A program made the translations under genes and the position numbers. Positions 9,283-18,107 of a stretch of 64,000 bases of DNA are shown here, piece after piece. The DNA lies in NCBI GenBank assembly GCA_963974055.1, contig CAXBCP010000001.1:1-64000 (forward strand). Reading direction: 5' to 3'. The DNA is from CAXBCP01 sp963974055 (GTDB lineage Bacteria; Pseudomonadota; Alphaproteobacteria; MPNO01; UBA830). The notes below the pieces were generated by a model. The model did not search any database, was not told where the DNA came from, and saw only the letters and a list, made by a program, of their open reading frames with translations. Within the stretch, counting starts at the first letter, position 1, and each line of letters begins with the position of its first letter.

Positions 9283-9702
9283 ATGATAACCTACGAACTT
9301 CATACACTTAAGAACGAGACCCTCGACAAACAGTGGTCGCTGACCGCGGTGTTCGAGGATCTCGAGCTTGGCATGCACGACGCCACGCGGCTCGACGAAA
9401 CGGGCCGCTATGCCGGCATCCGTCTCATCGAGGAAAAACACAACGAAGCCACCGGCAAGACGGAAAGCAAGACCGTTTTCCGCGGCGGCGTTAAGTTCAA
9501 CGCGGCCAAGGAGCGCAGCTTGAAGGAGCCGGTCCGGCGCGCCGAAAGGGACCGGCCCGCCCTGCGCACCGCCCGCACCGCCGGTTCGGGCCGTCCGAGC
9601 GCCGCGCCGTCGCGCGGATTGTCGTCGGTCCAGATTCTGGTGCTGTCGCTGATCGCCGGGGTCGCCGTGCTCTATGGGATCTACGAGTTCATGCCGAACT
9701 AG
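9283..9702 (+). CDS. Hypothetical protein with C-terminal membrane anchor
   Basis: A 139-residue protein without a recognised name. Residues 1-70 (starting MITYELHTL) form a compact region with FEDLELGMHDATRL, followed by a basic Pro/Ala/Arg linker. A single hydrophobic helix (VQILVLSLIAGVAVLYGIY) lies at the extreme C-terminus, suggesting a tail-anchored inner-membrane protein facing the cytoplasm. I recall similar small proteins in other Rhodospirillales, which supports the ATG at 9283 rather than the one 42 bases upstream. Neither start has a strong ribosome-binding site. Confidence 0.65.
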   Translation: MITYELHTLKNETLDKQWSLTAVFEDLELGMHDATRLDETGRYAGIRLIEEKHNEATGKTESKTVFRGGVKFNAAKERSLKEPVRRAERDRPALRTARTAGSGRPSAAPSRGLSSVQILVLSLIAGVAVLYGIYEFMPN

Positions 9703-9807
9703 CAGTCGGCCCGGCGTTGCCCGCCGCGACACGATCCGATTCCGACGGCGCCCTCAACCGAAAAATCTTGTCGCGAAGAAACCGAACGGCCCGGTCCCGT
9801 CCGCGGC

Positions 9808-10797
9808 CTATACCACCACGCTGGTCATGATGCCTTCGGGAAAAATATCCTCCGGCGCGACATGCCGGTGGGCGATGCCCTGCTGATAGGTATAAAGCAG
9901 CATCTGTTCCCACGTGGCGCGGTTTTCCTCGATCCCGAACGGGAACGGATCGTCGCCGAACATGTCCTGCATTTTCCGCGCATAGGTCGGCACCCAGGGC
10001 AGCGGATAGCGCGACACCGCCGGGTCGAACAGCCGTTCCAGGCTGCGGCGCTTCGATTCGTTGAAGGCGTTCAGCAGGTTGCGCGCCACCCAGGGGTTGT
10101 CGTCCAGGACATGTTTCTGCATCGCGATGATATGCATGATCGGCCATACCTTCGTGCGCGCGTAATAGTCCTCTTCCATTTCCAGGTAATCGGGAAAGAG
10201 CCGCACGACGTCCGGATGGCCTTCGAGAAAACAGGTCGGCGGCCGCGCGATGATCGCGCAGTCGATCTCGCCCGAGGCCAGCATTTCCGACAGCGACTTG
10301 TCGGCGACGCGGGTGATTTCCACCCCGTCCGGCAGGGTCAGTTCGACCTTTTCCACCCGGCCCGGCGCATTGGCGCCCGCCTGGTACCAGTGCACGTCGG
10401 GCAGTTTCACGCCGCAGTCGTTATGCATCCAGCCGCGCATGTAGACCGCCGCCGAATGCGCCCATTCGGGCGACCCGATGCGCTTGCCCTTCAGGTCCCC
10501 GACGGTTTTGATCCCGGCGTTTCTGTTGACGTAGAACGACGAAAAGCGGAACAGGCGCGAACACACCACCGGCAGGCCGACGATATCGCAGTCGTCGCGG
10601 GTGATCTGGGCGGAAAACTTGGCGAAGCTCAGCTCGGCGACGTCCCATTCGCGGTTGGCGGTAAAGCGGGCGAAGACCTCGTGGTGGCCGAGCATCGACC
10701 AGGTGTGATCGATGCCCTCGGCGCGCACGTCGCCGGTGCGGAAATCCCTGAAATGGTCGTAATCCGTGGTCGCGATGCTGAGCCTGAGCCGGTCCAT
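9808..10797 (-). CDS. 4,5-dihydroxyphthalate decarboxylase-like protein
   Basis: A 329-residue protein of the Pht5-like group, which has a type 2 periplasmic-binding-protein fold but is cytoplasmic. No signal peptide is seen. Features are LRLSIATTDYDHFR at the start, ELSFAKFSAQI, LKGKRIGSPEWAHSAAVYMRG, and the C-terminal HRHVAPEDIFPE. The related enzyme decarboxylates 4,5-dihydroxyphthalate; other members may only bind ligands. AGGGGA sits 7-8 bases before the chosen ATG. No phthalate dioxygenase genes are nearby, so the actual substrate is open. Confidence 0.8.
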   Translation of the reverse strand: MDRLRLSIATTDYDHFRDFRTGDVRAEGIDHTWSMLGHHEVFARFTANREWDVAELSFAKFSAQITRDDCDIVGLPVVCSRLFRFSSFYVNRNAGIKTVGDLKGKRIGSPEWAHSAAVYMRGWMHNDCGVKLPDVHWYQAGANAPGRVEKVELTLPDGVEITRVADKSLSEMLASGEIDCAIIARPPTCFLEGHPDVVRLFPDYLEMEEDYYARTKVWPIMHIIAMQKHVLDDNPWVARNLLNAFNESKRRSLERLFDPAVSRYPLPWVPTYARKMQDMFGDDPFPFGIEENRATWEQMLLYTYQQGIAHRHVAPEDIFPEGIMTSVVV

Positions 10798-10949
10798 GAA
10801 ATTTCCCCTTATTTTTTTGCGGGTCGGGTTATGAAAGATCGGGTGCGATCGGGGCCTATTAAGCACAGCGGCCGGGTTTTAGGAACTGCCGAACCGGCGG
10901 CGTCCGGCACGGGGCCGGGACAATGGATATGCGGGAAAGGACCCGGCGG

Positions 10950-11645
10950 TCAGGCGGCGCGTTTCCGCCGGGCGATGCGGAGCCCGGCAAAGGCCGCAAG
11001 ACCGAGGCCGAACGGCGCCAGCGCGCCGGGTTCCGGAATCGCGGCGGCCGGCGAAAAAGCTGTGATCAGGCGGGTCCAGTCGCCGGGGCTGGAGGCCGTC
11101 CAGTCGATATCGACATTCTCGCCGTTGAAATTCGTCGTGTCGCCGCTTTCCAGGCCGCGCAGGCCGAAATCGTTGTAATCGAGCGCCGACAGGCCGAGGG
11201 CCGCGTCGCTGTCGAACAGCTTCTGGGTATCGGTGATAAAGGCGAAAACCTGGGAATCGAGATTGATGGTCGCCTCCACGGTGCCGGCCGAGCCGTTACC
11301 GGGATCCCACTGGAAATAATGGCTGGAGACGATGGTGCCGGCCTTGATGATGAACCCGCTGCCGTCCGCCTCGACGAAGGAAGCGCCCTCGTCGAACACC
11401 CGGTCGACCCGCAAATCCGCCGCCAGCGTGGTGTTCTGGACCTCGTTCCAGCCCAGCAGGATACCGTCATTTGGGTCCTGGGTGACCGGATCGGGCGGCG
11501 TCGTGGTGACATCGCATGAATTCGCCCCGGTGCAGCCGGTATAGCCGACAATCGTGGCGTTCGCCGTGCCGGCCGCCGCGAGCATCAGCCCGCCCGCGAC
11601 AAGCCCGCCTGCCAATCCCAGTATCGGTTTTATGCGTTTGGCCAT
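10950..11645 (-). CDS. PEP-CTERM sorting-domain exported protein
   Basis: A 231-residue exported protein with a signal peptide ending near GTANA. It ends in a PEP-CTERM tripartite signal: IPEPGALAP, a hydrophobic helix, then RRKRAA. Such proteins are processed by an exosortase (EpsH) and are linked to extracellular polysaccharide production. The mature part has two closely spaced cysteines (YTGCTGANSC) and no recognised domain. GGGGAA precedes the ATG. No exosortase gene is in this window. Confidence 0.88.
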   Translation of the reverse strand: MAKRIKPILGLAGGLVAGGLMLAAAGTANATIVGYTGCTGANSCDVTTTPPDPVTQDPNDGILLGWNEVQNTTLAADLRVDRVFDEGASFVEADGSGFIIKAGTIVSSHYFQWDPGNGSAGTVEATINLDSQVFAFITDTQKLFDSDAALGLSALDYNDFGLRGLESGDTTNFNGENVDIDWTASSPGDWTRLITAFSPAAAIPEPGALAPFGLGLAAFAGLRIARRKRAA

Positions 11646-11979
11646 GTGCCTGTTCCCCGGAAACTACACGATGCGACTAAAGCGCCTTTCGAGGCGTCTT
11701 GCCCCCGATTATAAGCAAAGTCGTGCCGGATTCCATCATTTTGGCAATTTCAATGCCTGACATGCCGGGCCCGGCCGGGGCGCACGCACGGAATGAATCC
11801 ATAAAGGATCTGTTCGGCGCCGTACGGGCGGGCGCAGTTGCTTACCGCGGCGGCTGTTGTATGGTGACCGCAATGCCGTTCATCGTCCGTTCAGGCTGGG
11901 CCGGCTATGAACGAACCGCTGCGTTGGATGCCGCATGGCTTGAACGCTGCATTGTACGAATCGCATCAGGGGTGCTCAC
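11646..11979. other. Intergenic region between divergent exported-protein genes
   Basis: These 334 bases separate the PEP-CTERM gene from the DsbA-like gene and should hold both promoters. A 94-codon open frame crosses it but has no ribosome-binding site or recognisable protein character. No clear promoter or repeat was identified. Confidence 0.4.
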
Positions 11980-12774
11980 GTGACAGGAATACTTTCGGGC
12001 TTTGGCCGCATCGCGGCCGTGTCGGCGGTTGCGGCGCTTCTGGTTGCGTTCTCGCCCCTGGCGCCGCGCACCGCCGCCGCCCAGGAACTTTCGCCGGCAC
12101 AGCGCAGTGTCTTCGAAGGCGTCATCCGCGACTATCTTCTGAAAAACCCGGTGGTGATCCGCGAAGCGATGCAGGTATTGCAGCAGCGCGAAGAAGCCGA
12201 AAAACAGGCCCTTGCCGCGCGGGCGCTGAAAGAACACCGGGCGGACCTGCTGCAGGATGCGGCGTCGCCGGTCGGCGGCAATCCCAAGGGCGATATCACC
12301 ATCGTCGAATTCTTCGATTACAATTGCGGCTATTGCAAGCGTGTCGCGCCGACGCTTCACGCGACGCTGAAGAGCGATCCGAATGTTCGCGTCGTTTACA
12401 AGGAATTCGCAATCCTCGGCCCGCAATCGGTCGTTGCCGCCCGCGCGGCGCTGGCGGCGGATCGCCAGGGCAAATACGTCGAATTCCACGATGCGCTGAT
12501 GTCCGTGGAACGCGCCGATGCAAATACCGTGTCGGCGCTGTCGAAGGCGCTCGGGCTCGACGAGGCGAAGCTTGTGAAGGACATGCAGGATCCGGCCATC
12601 ACCAAGATGCTGGAACGCAACTACGAGCTTGCCAACGCGCTCGGCATCAACGGCACGCCCGCATTCGTCATCGGCGACCGGCTGGTGCCCGGCGCCATCG
12701 ACGAAGCGGCGCTGGCGGATATCATCGCCGAGGAACGCGCAAAGATGAAGGCGGCGGGGAAACCGGGCCAGTAG
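11980..12774 (+). CDS. DsbA-family periplasmic thiol oxidoreductase
   Basis: A 264-residue thioredoxin-fold protein of the DsbA / DsbG-ScsC-like type. It has an N-terminal signal peptide (cleaved near TAAAQE) and an N-terminal helical region with LLKNPVVIREAMQVL, as seen in Com1/ScsC-like proteins. The active site C116-G-Y-C119 lies in FFDYNCGYCKR, with the cis-proline in NGTPAF. It probably forms or isomerises disulfides in the periplasm. The start is GTG at 11980 with AGGGG upstream. The genes downstream encode a Lys/Ala-rich secreted protein and a 24-cysteine secreted protein, an obvious candidate client. Confidence 0.9.
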   Translation: MTGILSGFGRIAAVSAVAALLVAFSPLAPRTAAAQELSPAQRSVFEGVIRDYLLKNPVVIREAMQVLQQREEAEKQALAARALKEHRADLLQDAASPVGGNPKGDITIVEFFDYNCGYCKRVAPTLHATLKSDPNVRVVYKEFAILGPQSVVAARAALAADRQGKYVEFHDALMSVERADANTVSALSKALGLDEAKLVKDMQDPAITKMLERNYELANALGINGTPAFVIGDRLVPGAIDEAALADIIAEERAKMKAAGKPGQ

Positions 12775-12857
12775 GCGGCCCGCCCCTCCGCCCGCACACG
12801 GGCGGGCCCCGGGGCGAATACGACGCGACTGTAATTGGGTAGAAAAGGGAAATTGCG

Positions 12858-13253
12858 ATGACAGCAAGACGTAAAGTGCTGCCGATTCTGGCGGGCGCGC
12901 TGATGATCGGCTTATCGACAGCGGCGCTTGGGCAGGCGGCCAAAATGACGGCAGGCCTCGAAAAATTCACGGCCGCTTCCCGCGACCTGGTAAAACTCTA
13001 TACCGGATCGAAGGACGAGGCGTCGGGCAAGGCGATGGCGGGCAAAATTTCCGCCGCCGCCAAACGCAAGGATGCGGCCGAAAAGGCGATCCAGGCGGCG
13101 ATGCAGAAGCTCAACCCGAAAAGCCAGAAGGACGGCAAGCTCGCCGAAAAGGTTTTCGCCGAAATGCAGGCCCGGAACCAGGCCGTGGCCGAGGCGCAGA
13201 TCAAGGCGGCCGCGAACATTGCGAAGTCGAAAGCAATGAAAATGAAAAACTAG
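12858..13253 (+). CDS. Small Lys/Ala-rich secreted protein
   Basis: A 131-residue protein with a signal peptide (ends near ALGQA) and a mature region rich in Lys, Ala, Met and Glu, without cysteine. It is predicted to be almost wholly helical and strongly basic towards the end (KSKAMKMKN). It lies between the DsbA-like gene (84 bp away) and the cysteine-rich DM9 gene (104 bp away), in the same direction. GGGAAATTGCG precedes the ATG. No family is recognised. It could be a periplasmic chaperone-like or polyanion-binding protein, but that is a guess. Confidence 0.75.
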   Translation: MTARRKVLPILAGALMIGLSTAALGQAAKMTAGLEKFTAASRDLVKLYTGSKDEASGKAMAGKISAAAKRKDAAEKAIQAAMQKLNPKSQKDGKLAEKVFAEMQARNQAVAEAQIKAAANIAKSKAMKMKN

Positions 13254-13356
13254 CCGGACAGGCCGCTGCGGCTTTTCACATAAATACAAAAGGGACCGGC
13301 GCATGTACGGGCGGGTCCGATCACCGGAGTTTTGCGATCACCAAAGGGGGGCAATT

Positions 13357-14922
13357 ATGATCAGACAAAAGTTACTCGGATTATTCGGATGCATGGGGCT
13401 GGCGATTCTGCTGGCGCTGACGGTTTCGCCGGCAACTTCCTATGCGGCGGCGGATGACAGCGGCAAGGAATTCTGCTGGAAGGATTCATACGGGCGCGGC
13501 GTCGGCACGGTGCCGCAGAAATGCGCGCGCGGCCAGGACCGGATCGGCCTGTTGTGCTACGACAAGTGCGGCAAGAACATGAAGCGCTTCGGCTTCGACT
13601 GTCATTCGGTCTGCCCCAAGGGCATGGCCAATCAGGGCCTGTTCTGCCGGGCGACCGAGTACGGCCGCGGCGGCGGGTATCCGTGGAAGTTCGGCGACGG
13701 CCTGAACGACAAGGGCATGATCAAGCGCTGCGAAAAGGACCACGGCAAGGGCAACTGCCAGAAGCAGGGTCTGATTTTTTACGCGAAATGCAAGCCGGGC
13801 TATACCAATATCGGCCTGATCTGCCGCCCCAAACAGCCCAATTGCAAGGCACTGGGTCTCGGCGGGCAGCTCGATCTGTCCTGCGCCAAGAAGGTCGCGA
13901 TCGGAAAGCCGGAGACCGGCATCTGCAGTTCCGGCCAGGAAAACGACGCCGGGCTTTGCTACAAGAACTGCAAAAAAGGCTATGACGGCGTCGGCCCCGT
14001 ATGCTGGGGCGACAAGCCCAAGGGCTGGGTCAATTGCGGCATGGGCGCGGCGAAGGATTCGAAGACCTGCGCGTCGATCACCTTCGGCCAGGTTGCGGCG
14101 GTCGGTGAAATCGCGCTGTTTGTCGGCACGCTCGGCAGCGGCGGTGCGGCCTCCAAGGCGGCGACCGGACCGCAAAAGGCCAGCAAGCTCGCCAAGCTCA
14201 AGAAAGAGTTTGCGGCCATGAAAAAGGCGTTCGACAAGATCAAGGACACGCCGAAAATGAAGAAGGCGATCACGGCGGCCAAGAACGCAGGCCGCGTCAA
14301 GAAAGGCTATAACGCCGGCAAGACCCTGGCGGCGGCAACCACCGAAGAAGACATGGTCCGTGCCGCAGCCCAGATCGCGGCGATCGCCGACCCGACCGGC
14401 GTGTCGTCCGCGGTGGCGGCCTATACCTATCCGAAATGCTCGAAGTATTTCGGCAAGCCGGGCGGCTCCGTCTCTACCCCGAAACCGGCCACGCCGACAC
14501 AGACCGCGTCGCGCGGCGGCCCGAAATGGGTGTCGAGCACGGGCAGGCTGCCGTCCTACGCCTTTATCGGCGGCAAGGAAGGCAGCCGCAAGCTGGCGGT
14601 GTGCCGGGCGTCCTACAAAAAGGGGACGCATCCCGGCAAGGTCGTCGCCGGCAAGTGCAATATCGGCTGGGGCGGCAAGGAAATCACCCTGAAGAAATTC
14701 GAGGTGATGACCGCCAGGGGCGTCAAGCTCGCCTGGGTTAAAGGACCGTCGGCCAAGGGCATGATCATCGGCGGCAAGGAAGGCAGCCGCCAGCTGCCGC
14801 TGTGCCGCGCGTCCTACAAGAAGGGGACGCATCCCGGCAAGGTCGTTGCCGGCAGGTGCAATATCGGCTGGGGCGGCAGGGAAATCGTCCTGAAATCGTT
14901 CGAGGTGCTGGTTCAGCGTTAA
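13357..14922 (+). CDS. Secreted cysteine-rich protein with two C-terminal DM9 repeats
   Basis: A 521-residue exported protein with signal peptide 1-30. Residues 38-240 hold 19 cysteines in irregular modules of the type GLxCYxKC...GxxC; the last module, near residues 200-217, contains GYDGVGPVCW. Residues 240-350 form an Ala/Lys-rich helical region with a hydrophobic patch (VGEIALFVGTLG). A Pro/Thr linker leads to two repeats of about 67 residues (387-452 and 455-519), each with IGGKEGSR, CRASYKKGTHPGKVV, CNIGWGG and a closing FEV. This pattern matches DM9 (DUF3421) repeats, a lectin-like fold known mainly from animals. The start follows AAAGGGGG. The neighbouring DsbA-like gene is a likely folding partner. 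The function is unknown; carbohydrate binding is inferred from the fold. Confidence 0.85.
   Translation: MIRQKLLGLFGCMGLAILLALTVSPATSYAAADDSGKEFCWKDSYGRGVGTVPQKCARGQDRIGLLCYDKCGKNMKRFGFDCHSVCPKGMANQGLFCRATEYGRGGGYPWKFGDGLNDKGMIKRCEKDHGKGNCQKQGLIFYAKCKPGYTNIGLICRPKQPNCKALGLGGQLDLSCAKKVAIGKPETGICSSGQENDAGLCYKNCKKGYDGVGPVCWGDKPKGWVNCGMGAAKDSKTCASITFGQVAAVGEIALFVGTLGSGGAASKAATGPQKASKLAKLKKEFAAMKKAFDKIKDTPKMKKAITAAKNAGRVKKGYNAGKTLAAATTEEDMVRAAAQIAAIADPTGVSSAVAAYTYPKCSKYFGKPGGSVSTPKPATPTQTASRGGPKWVSSTGRLPSYAFIGGKEGSRKLAVCRASYKKGTHPGKVVAGKCNIGWGGKEITLKKFEVMTARGVKLAWVKGPSAKGMIIGGKEGSRQLPLCRASYKKGTHPGKVVAGRCNIGWGGREIVLKSFEVLVQR
14566..14907 (+). repeat. DNA repeat encoding the two DM9 units
   Basis: Two units, 14566-14706 and 14767-14907, are offset by 201 bp (67 codons) and nearly identical at DNA level in stretches such as ggcggcaaggaaggcagccg. 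This suggests a recent in-frame duplication. Confidence 0.85.
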
Positions 14923-14950
14923 TCAGGCCCGATACCGCAAAACGACATGA

Positions 14951-14990
14951 CGGCGCTCCCGGTTGATTTCGGGGGCGCCGCTTCTTTTTA
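14951..14990 (+). terminator. Rho-independent terminator after the DM9 gene
   Basis: cggcgctccc and gggggcgccg form a GC-rich stem with one wobble around a 10-base loop, followed by cttcttttta. It lies just past the stop at 14922 and before the convergent kinase gene. Confidence 0.8.
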
Positions 14991-15003
14991 AGGCGGTGCC
15001 CGG

Positions 15004-18000
15004 CTATTCCGTCAGCCGCAGCGTAAAGCGGATGGTCGCACCGGATCCGCCCTCCGTGTCGGCGGGGTCGATCCCGATTTCGCCGACACGGGCCCGGACG
15101 ATAGTGCGGCAGGCATGCAATCCCATTCCCATGCCGTGTTCCTTGGTGGTCACGAAGGGCTCGAACATCCGCGCGCCGGCGTCGGGCGCGATCCCCGGGC
15201 CCTTGTCGGAAACCCGGACCTCGACCGTTTGCCGGCCGGTTTTCGCGGTGCCGACCGAAACGGTTTTATCGGACATGCCGGACATCGCCTGTGCAGCATT
15301 CTTGATCAGGTTGTAAATTACCTGCTGGATCTGGATGCGGTCGATAATTACCGTCGCCGTGTCTGTGCCGGGGGTCCATTTGATCGTTACCCCGTCGGGA
15401 CCGAATTCCCGGCGGGCGAGCAGGCAGGCCTCGCTGATAACGCCGTACAGGTTTTCGCGGCTCCGTTCCGGCGTGTCGCGTTGAAACATGCGGCGGACAC
15501 CGTCCAGAACCTTGCCGGCGCGTTCGGCCTGCTCCGACAGGAAGGGCAGCATTTCGGCCAGCGTATCCATCCGTCCCGGCGCGCTTCCGGCCAGTTGCCG
15601 CTTCGCCGCGTCCGCGGTGCTGCGGATCGCCGTCAGCGGCTGGTTCAGTTCGTGGGCGATCACCGATGAAAGCTCGCCCAGGGCACTTTCGCGCGCCGCT
15701 TCCGACAGTTCCCGTTGCAGCGCCCGGATCGTTTCGTCCTGGGCTTTCCGTGTCGCCGCATCCGCGCGCGAACGCGTCAGATCGCAGAATGTCAAAACCG
15801 CACCGACGACGGTGTCGCCCTTGTGGATCGGCAGCGCCCGAAAGGCGACGGGGATCGGCGTGCCGTCGGCGCGCCAGAACGTTTCGCGGGTTTCCTCGGT
15901 TATCCGGTCTTCGCGAATCGTCCTATGGATTCCGCACGCGGATTCCGGATACGGGCTGCCGTCGGGATAGCGGTTGTGGACCAGCGCATGCATATTGCGC
16001 CCGATGATGTCCGACGCGTCCCCGAAGCCCAGCAGCCTGACGGCGACCGGATTACAGAACGTGCAGTGTCCGCGGTCGTCGATCCCGAGAAGCCCGTCGC
16101 CCATGGCGTTCAGCATAAGCCGCAGGCGTTCCTCGTTTTCCGACAGCTGTTCCTGCGCCCGGTACCGTTCGGTGACATCGATAAAGGTACGCTGGAGGAC
16201 GCGCTCTCCTTCCCAATGCACCGCCCGCCAGAACACCTGCACCCGGACGAATGACCCGTCCTTGCGGATAAGATCGATTTCGTACGATTTCGGCAGATCG
16301 CCTTCGGCGGCGTCTATCGCGTCCATGGTCACCGTATTGCCGCGATCGTAGGGCGCAACGAAGCTCCTGGAATCCCTGGGCATCATTTCCGCGACGGATT
16401 CGTAGCCCAGAAGGTCCGCGGCCGCCTGGTTGAACAGCAGGTTTTCGCCGTTGTTGTCGGATATCTGGAGCGCCAGCCGGGACCCCTCGATAAGGTCGCG
16501 ATAGCGCGCCTCGTTTTCGGCAAGCTGTTGCTGTGCCTGGTGCCGCTCGGTCACGTCGATGAAGGTGCGCTGCGTCGCCGGCGCGCCGTCCCACACGATC
16601 CGGCGCACATAGACCTGCGCCCGGATCGCCGCGCCGTCCTTGCGGACAAGGTCGATTTCATAGGAATCCGGCAGCACGCCCCCGGCCCCGTCGGCAATGC
16701 TTCGCGCGGCCGCCCCGGTGCGTTCATGCGGCGCGGCAAAGGCAAAGGGCGGCAGGGCCGTGACCTCCGCCGGCGAATCGTATCCCAGAAGGCTGGCCAG
16801 CGCCTGATTGATCATCAGCCGCTGGCCGTCGGGATTGGAAATATGCTGGCCGAGCCTGGAGCCGTCGAACAGGTCGCGATAGGTCGCGTTGCTTTCGGTC
16901 AGCGCCCGCTCGGCCCGGTATCGTTCGGTCACGTCGATGGCGGTGCGCTGGATCGCGGGCTTGCCGTCCCACTCGATCCACAGCGAGAAAATCTGCGCCC
17001 GCATAAAGACGCCGTCCTTGCGGACAAGGTCGATTTCATAGGGTCCCGACAACTCGCCAGAGGCAATTTCCCCCTCGGCGCGTTTCATGGCCTCTTCGCG
17101 CACGTGCGGCGCGATAATGATGCGCGGCGGCAGAGCCATGACTTCAGCGGCGGAGTCGTAGCCCAGCATTTCGGCAAAGGCCCGGTTGACCCGCAGGCGC
17201 CGGTTGCCAAGGTCGGCAATATGCAGGCCGAGCGGCGAGGCGTCGAACAGGGCGCGGTAGCGCGCGTCGCTTTCCGCCCGCGCCTGCTCTGCCCGGTACC
17301 GATCGGTGATATCGATGAAGTTGCGGATGGTTGCGGACTGTCCTTCCCATTCGGTCTTCCGCCAGAAGACCTGGGTGCGGAAGACCGAGCCGTCCTTGCG
17401 GACAAGATCGATTTCATAGGGGGACGGCAGCTTCTCGCCCGCTGCGTCGAGCCGCAGGCGGGCCAGCGCATTGGGCCGGTCCTGCGGCGCGATGAAAGCG
17501 AGCTGGTCTCTCGACAGCACTTCTTCGGCCGATTCGCAGCCCAGCATGTCGACCAGCGCCTTGTTGACCCGCAGCCGGTTGCCGTTGTGGTCGGCGATCT
17601 GTATGCCGAGCGGCGACGTGTCGAACAGATCGCGGTACCGGGATTCCGTTTCCTCTTCGGCGCGGCGCTCGATAACCAGGTTGCCCGACCGGATCCAGTG
17701 GGCGGCGAGATAGGCGAAGATATAAAGTGCGACGATAACGCAAATACGGTTTATCAGGATGATTGTCGGCGGCGGGGTGGCGCTGGCGTAAAAGCCCACA
17801 AGCGCCAGGATCGATGCCGCCGTCGCCACGACATAGGGGGCGGCCCGCCACGGCAGCCGGATGGTTGCGAATATGGCGACAAAATAGGGGAATACGCCCA
17901 CTGCGACGCCGGGCGGTGTCAGAAGGTCGGTCGTAAATGTCGCCGCGACGATTGCGGCGATCAGCGCAACTGGCCAGCCTTCCTTGGACAATGACTTCAG

Positions 18001-18018
18001 AAATACCGGAAGACGCAT
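15004..18018 (-). CDS. Membrane multi-PAS sensor histidine kinase (FixL/NtrB-like output)
   Basis: A 1004-residue sensor. About four hydrophobic helices occupy the first 115 residues, followed by four tandem PAS domains that closely resemble each other; each contains EIDLVRKDG or EIDLIRKDG and ends in a D-T/V-D/TERY-like element. A fifth, different PAS domain carries NAMGDGLLGIDDRG. The kinase core has the H-box SVIAHELNQPLTAIR, N-box NLIKNAAQAM, and G-boxes SDKGPGIAP and GMGMGLHACRTIV, as in FixL. The ATG at 18018 is preceded by a strong GGAGGA site. The FixJ-type regulator lies 89 bp upstream on the same strand, so they form a two-component operon. No heme-binding PAS signature is obvious, so oxygen sensing should not be assumed. 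Confidence 0.93.
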   Translation of the reverse strand: MRLPVFLKSLSKEGWPVALIAAIVAATFTTDLLTPPGVAVGVFPYFVAIFATIRLPWRAAPYVVATAASILALVGFYASATPPPTIILINRICVIVALYIFAYLAAHWIRSGNLVIERRAEEETESRYRDLFDTSPLGIQIADHNGNRLRVNKALVDMLGCESAEEVLSRDQLAFIAPQDRPNALARLRLDAAGEKLPSPYEIDLVRKDGSVFRTQVFWRKTEWEGQSATIRNFIDITDRYRAEQARAESDARYRALFDASPLGLHIADLGNRRLRVNRAFAEMLGYDSAAEVMALPPRIIIAPHVREEAMKRAEGEIASGELSGPYEIDLVRKDGVFMRAQIFSLWIEWDGKPAIQRTAIDVTERYRAERALTESNATYRDLFDGSRLGQHISNPDGQRLMINQALASLLGYDSPAEVTALPPFAFAAPHERTGAAARSIADGAGGVLPDSYEIDLVRKDGAAIRAQVYVRRIVWDGAPATQRTFIDVTERHQAQQQLAENEARYRDLIEGSRLALQISDNNGENLLFNQAAADLLGYESVAEMMPRDSRSFVAPYDRGNTVTMDAIDAAEGDLPKSYEIDLIRKDGSFVRVQVFWRAVHWEGERVLQRTFIDVTERYRAQEQLSENEERLRLMLNAMGDGLLGIDDRGHCTFCNPVAVRLLGFGDASDIIGRNMHALVHNRYPDGSPYPESACGIHRTIREDRITEETRETFWRADGTPIPVAFRALPIHKGDTVVGAVLTFCDLTRSRADAATRKAQDETIRALQRELSEAARESALGELSSVIAHELNQPLTAIRSTADAAKRQLAGSAPGRMDTLAEMLPFLSEQAERAGKVLDGVRRMFQRDTPERSRENLYGVISEACLLARREFGPDGVTIKWTPGTDTATVIIDRIQIQQVIYNLIKNAAQAMSGMSDKTVSVGTAKTGRQTVEVRVSDKGPGIAPDAGARMFEPFVTTKEHGMGMGLHACRTIVRARVGEIGIDPADTEGGSGATIRFTLRLTE

Positions 18019-18107
18019 GACGGCGAATCCTCCCCCCTGAGCCACCCTAACAACAATCGTGGGCTTCGCCTACACCCGGCCCTGCAACCGCCGGAGTCCG
18101 AAAACGC

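Noticed and set aside
11699..11983. 94-codon open frame between the PEP-CTERM and DsbA-like genes
   Set aside because: It has no ribosome-binding site, no recognisable protein character, and overlaps the start of the DsbA-like gene.
12780..12815. GC-rich inverted repeat after the DsbA-like gene
   Set aside because: A ccgcccg/cgggcgg hairpin exists but no T-run follows, so it was not called a terminator; the next gene may be read through.
16528..17994. Long plus-strand open frame opposite the multi-PAS kinase
   Set aside because: It is an antisense shadow of a GC-rich coding region; its translation is rich in Arg, Gly and Asp without motifs, while the minus strand encodes clear PAS and kinase domains.
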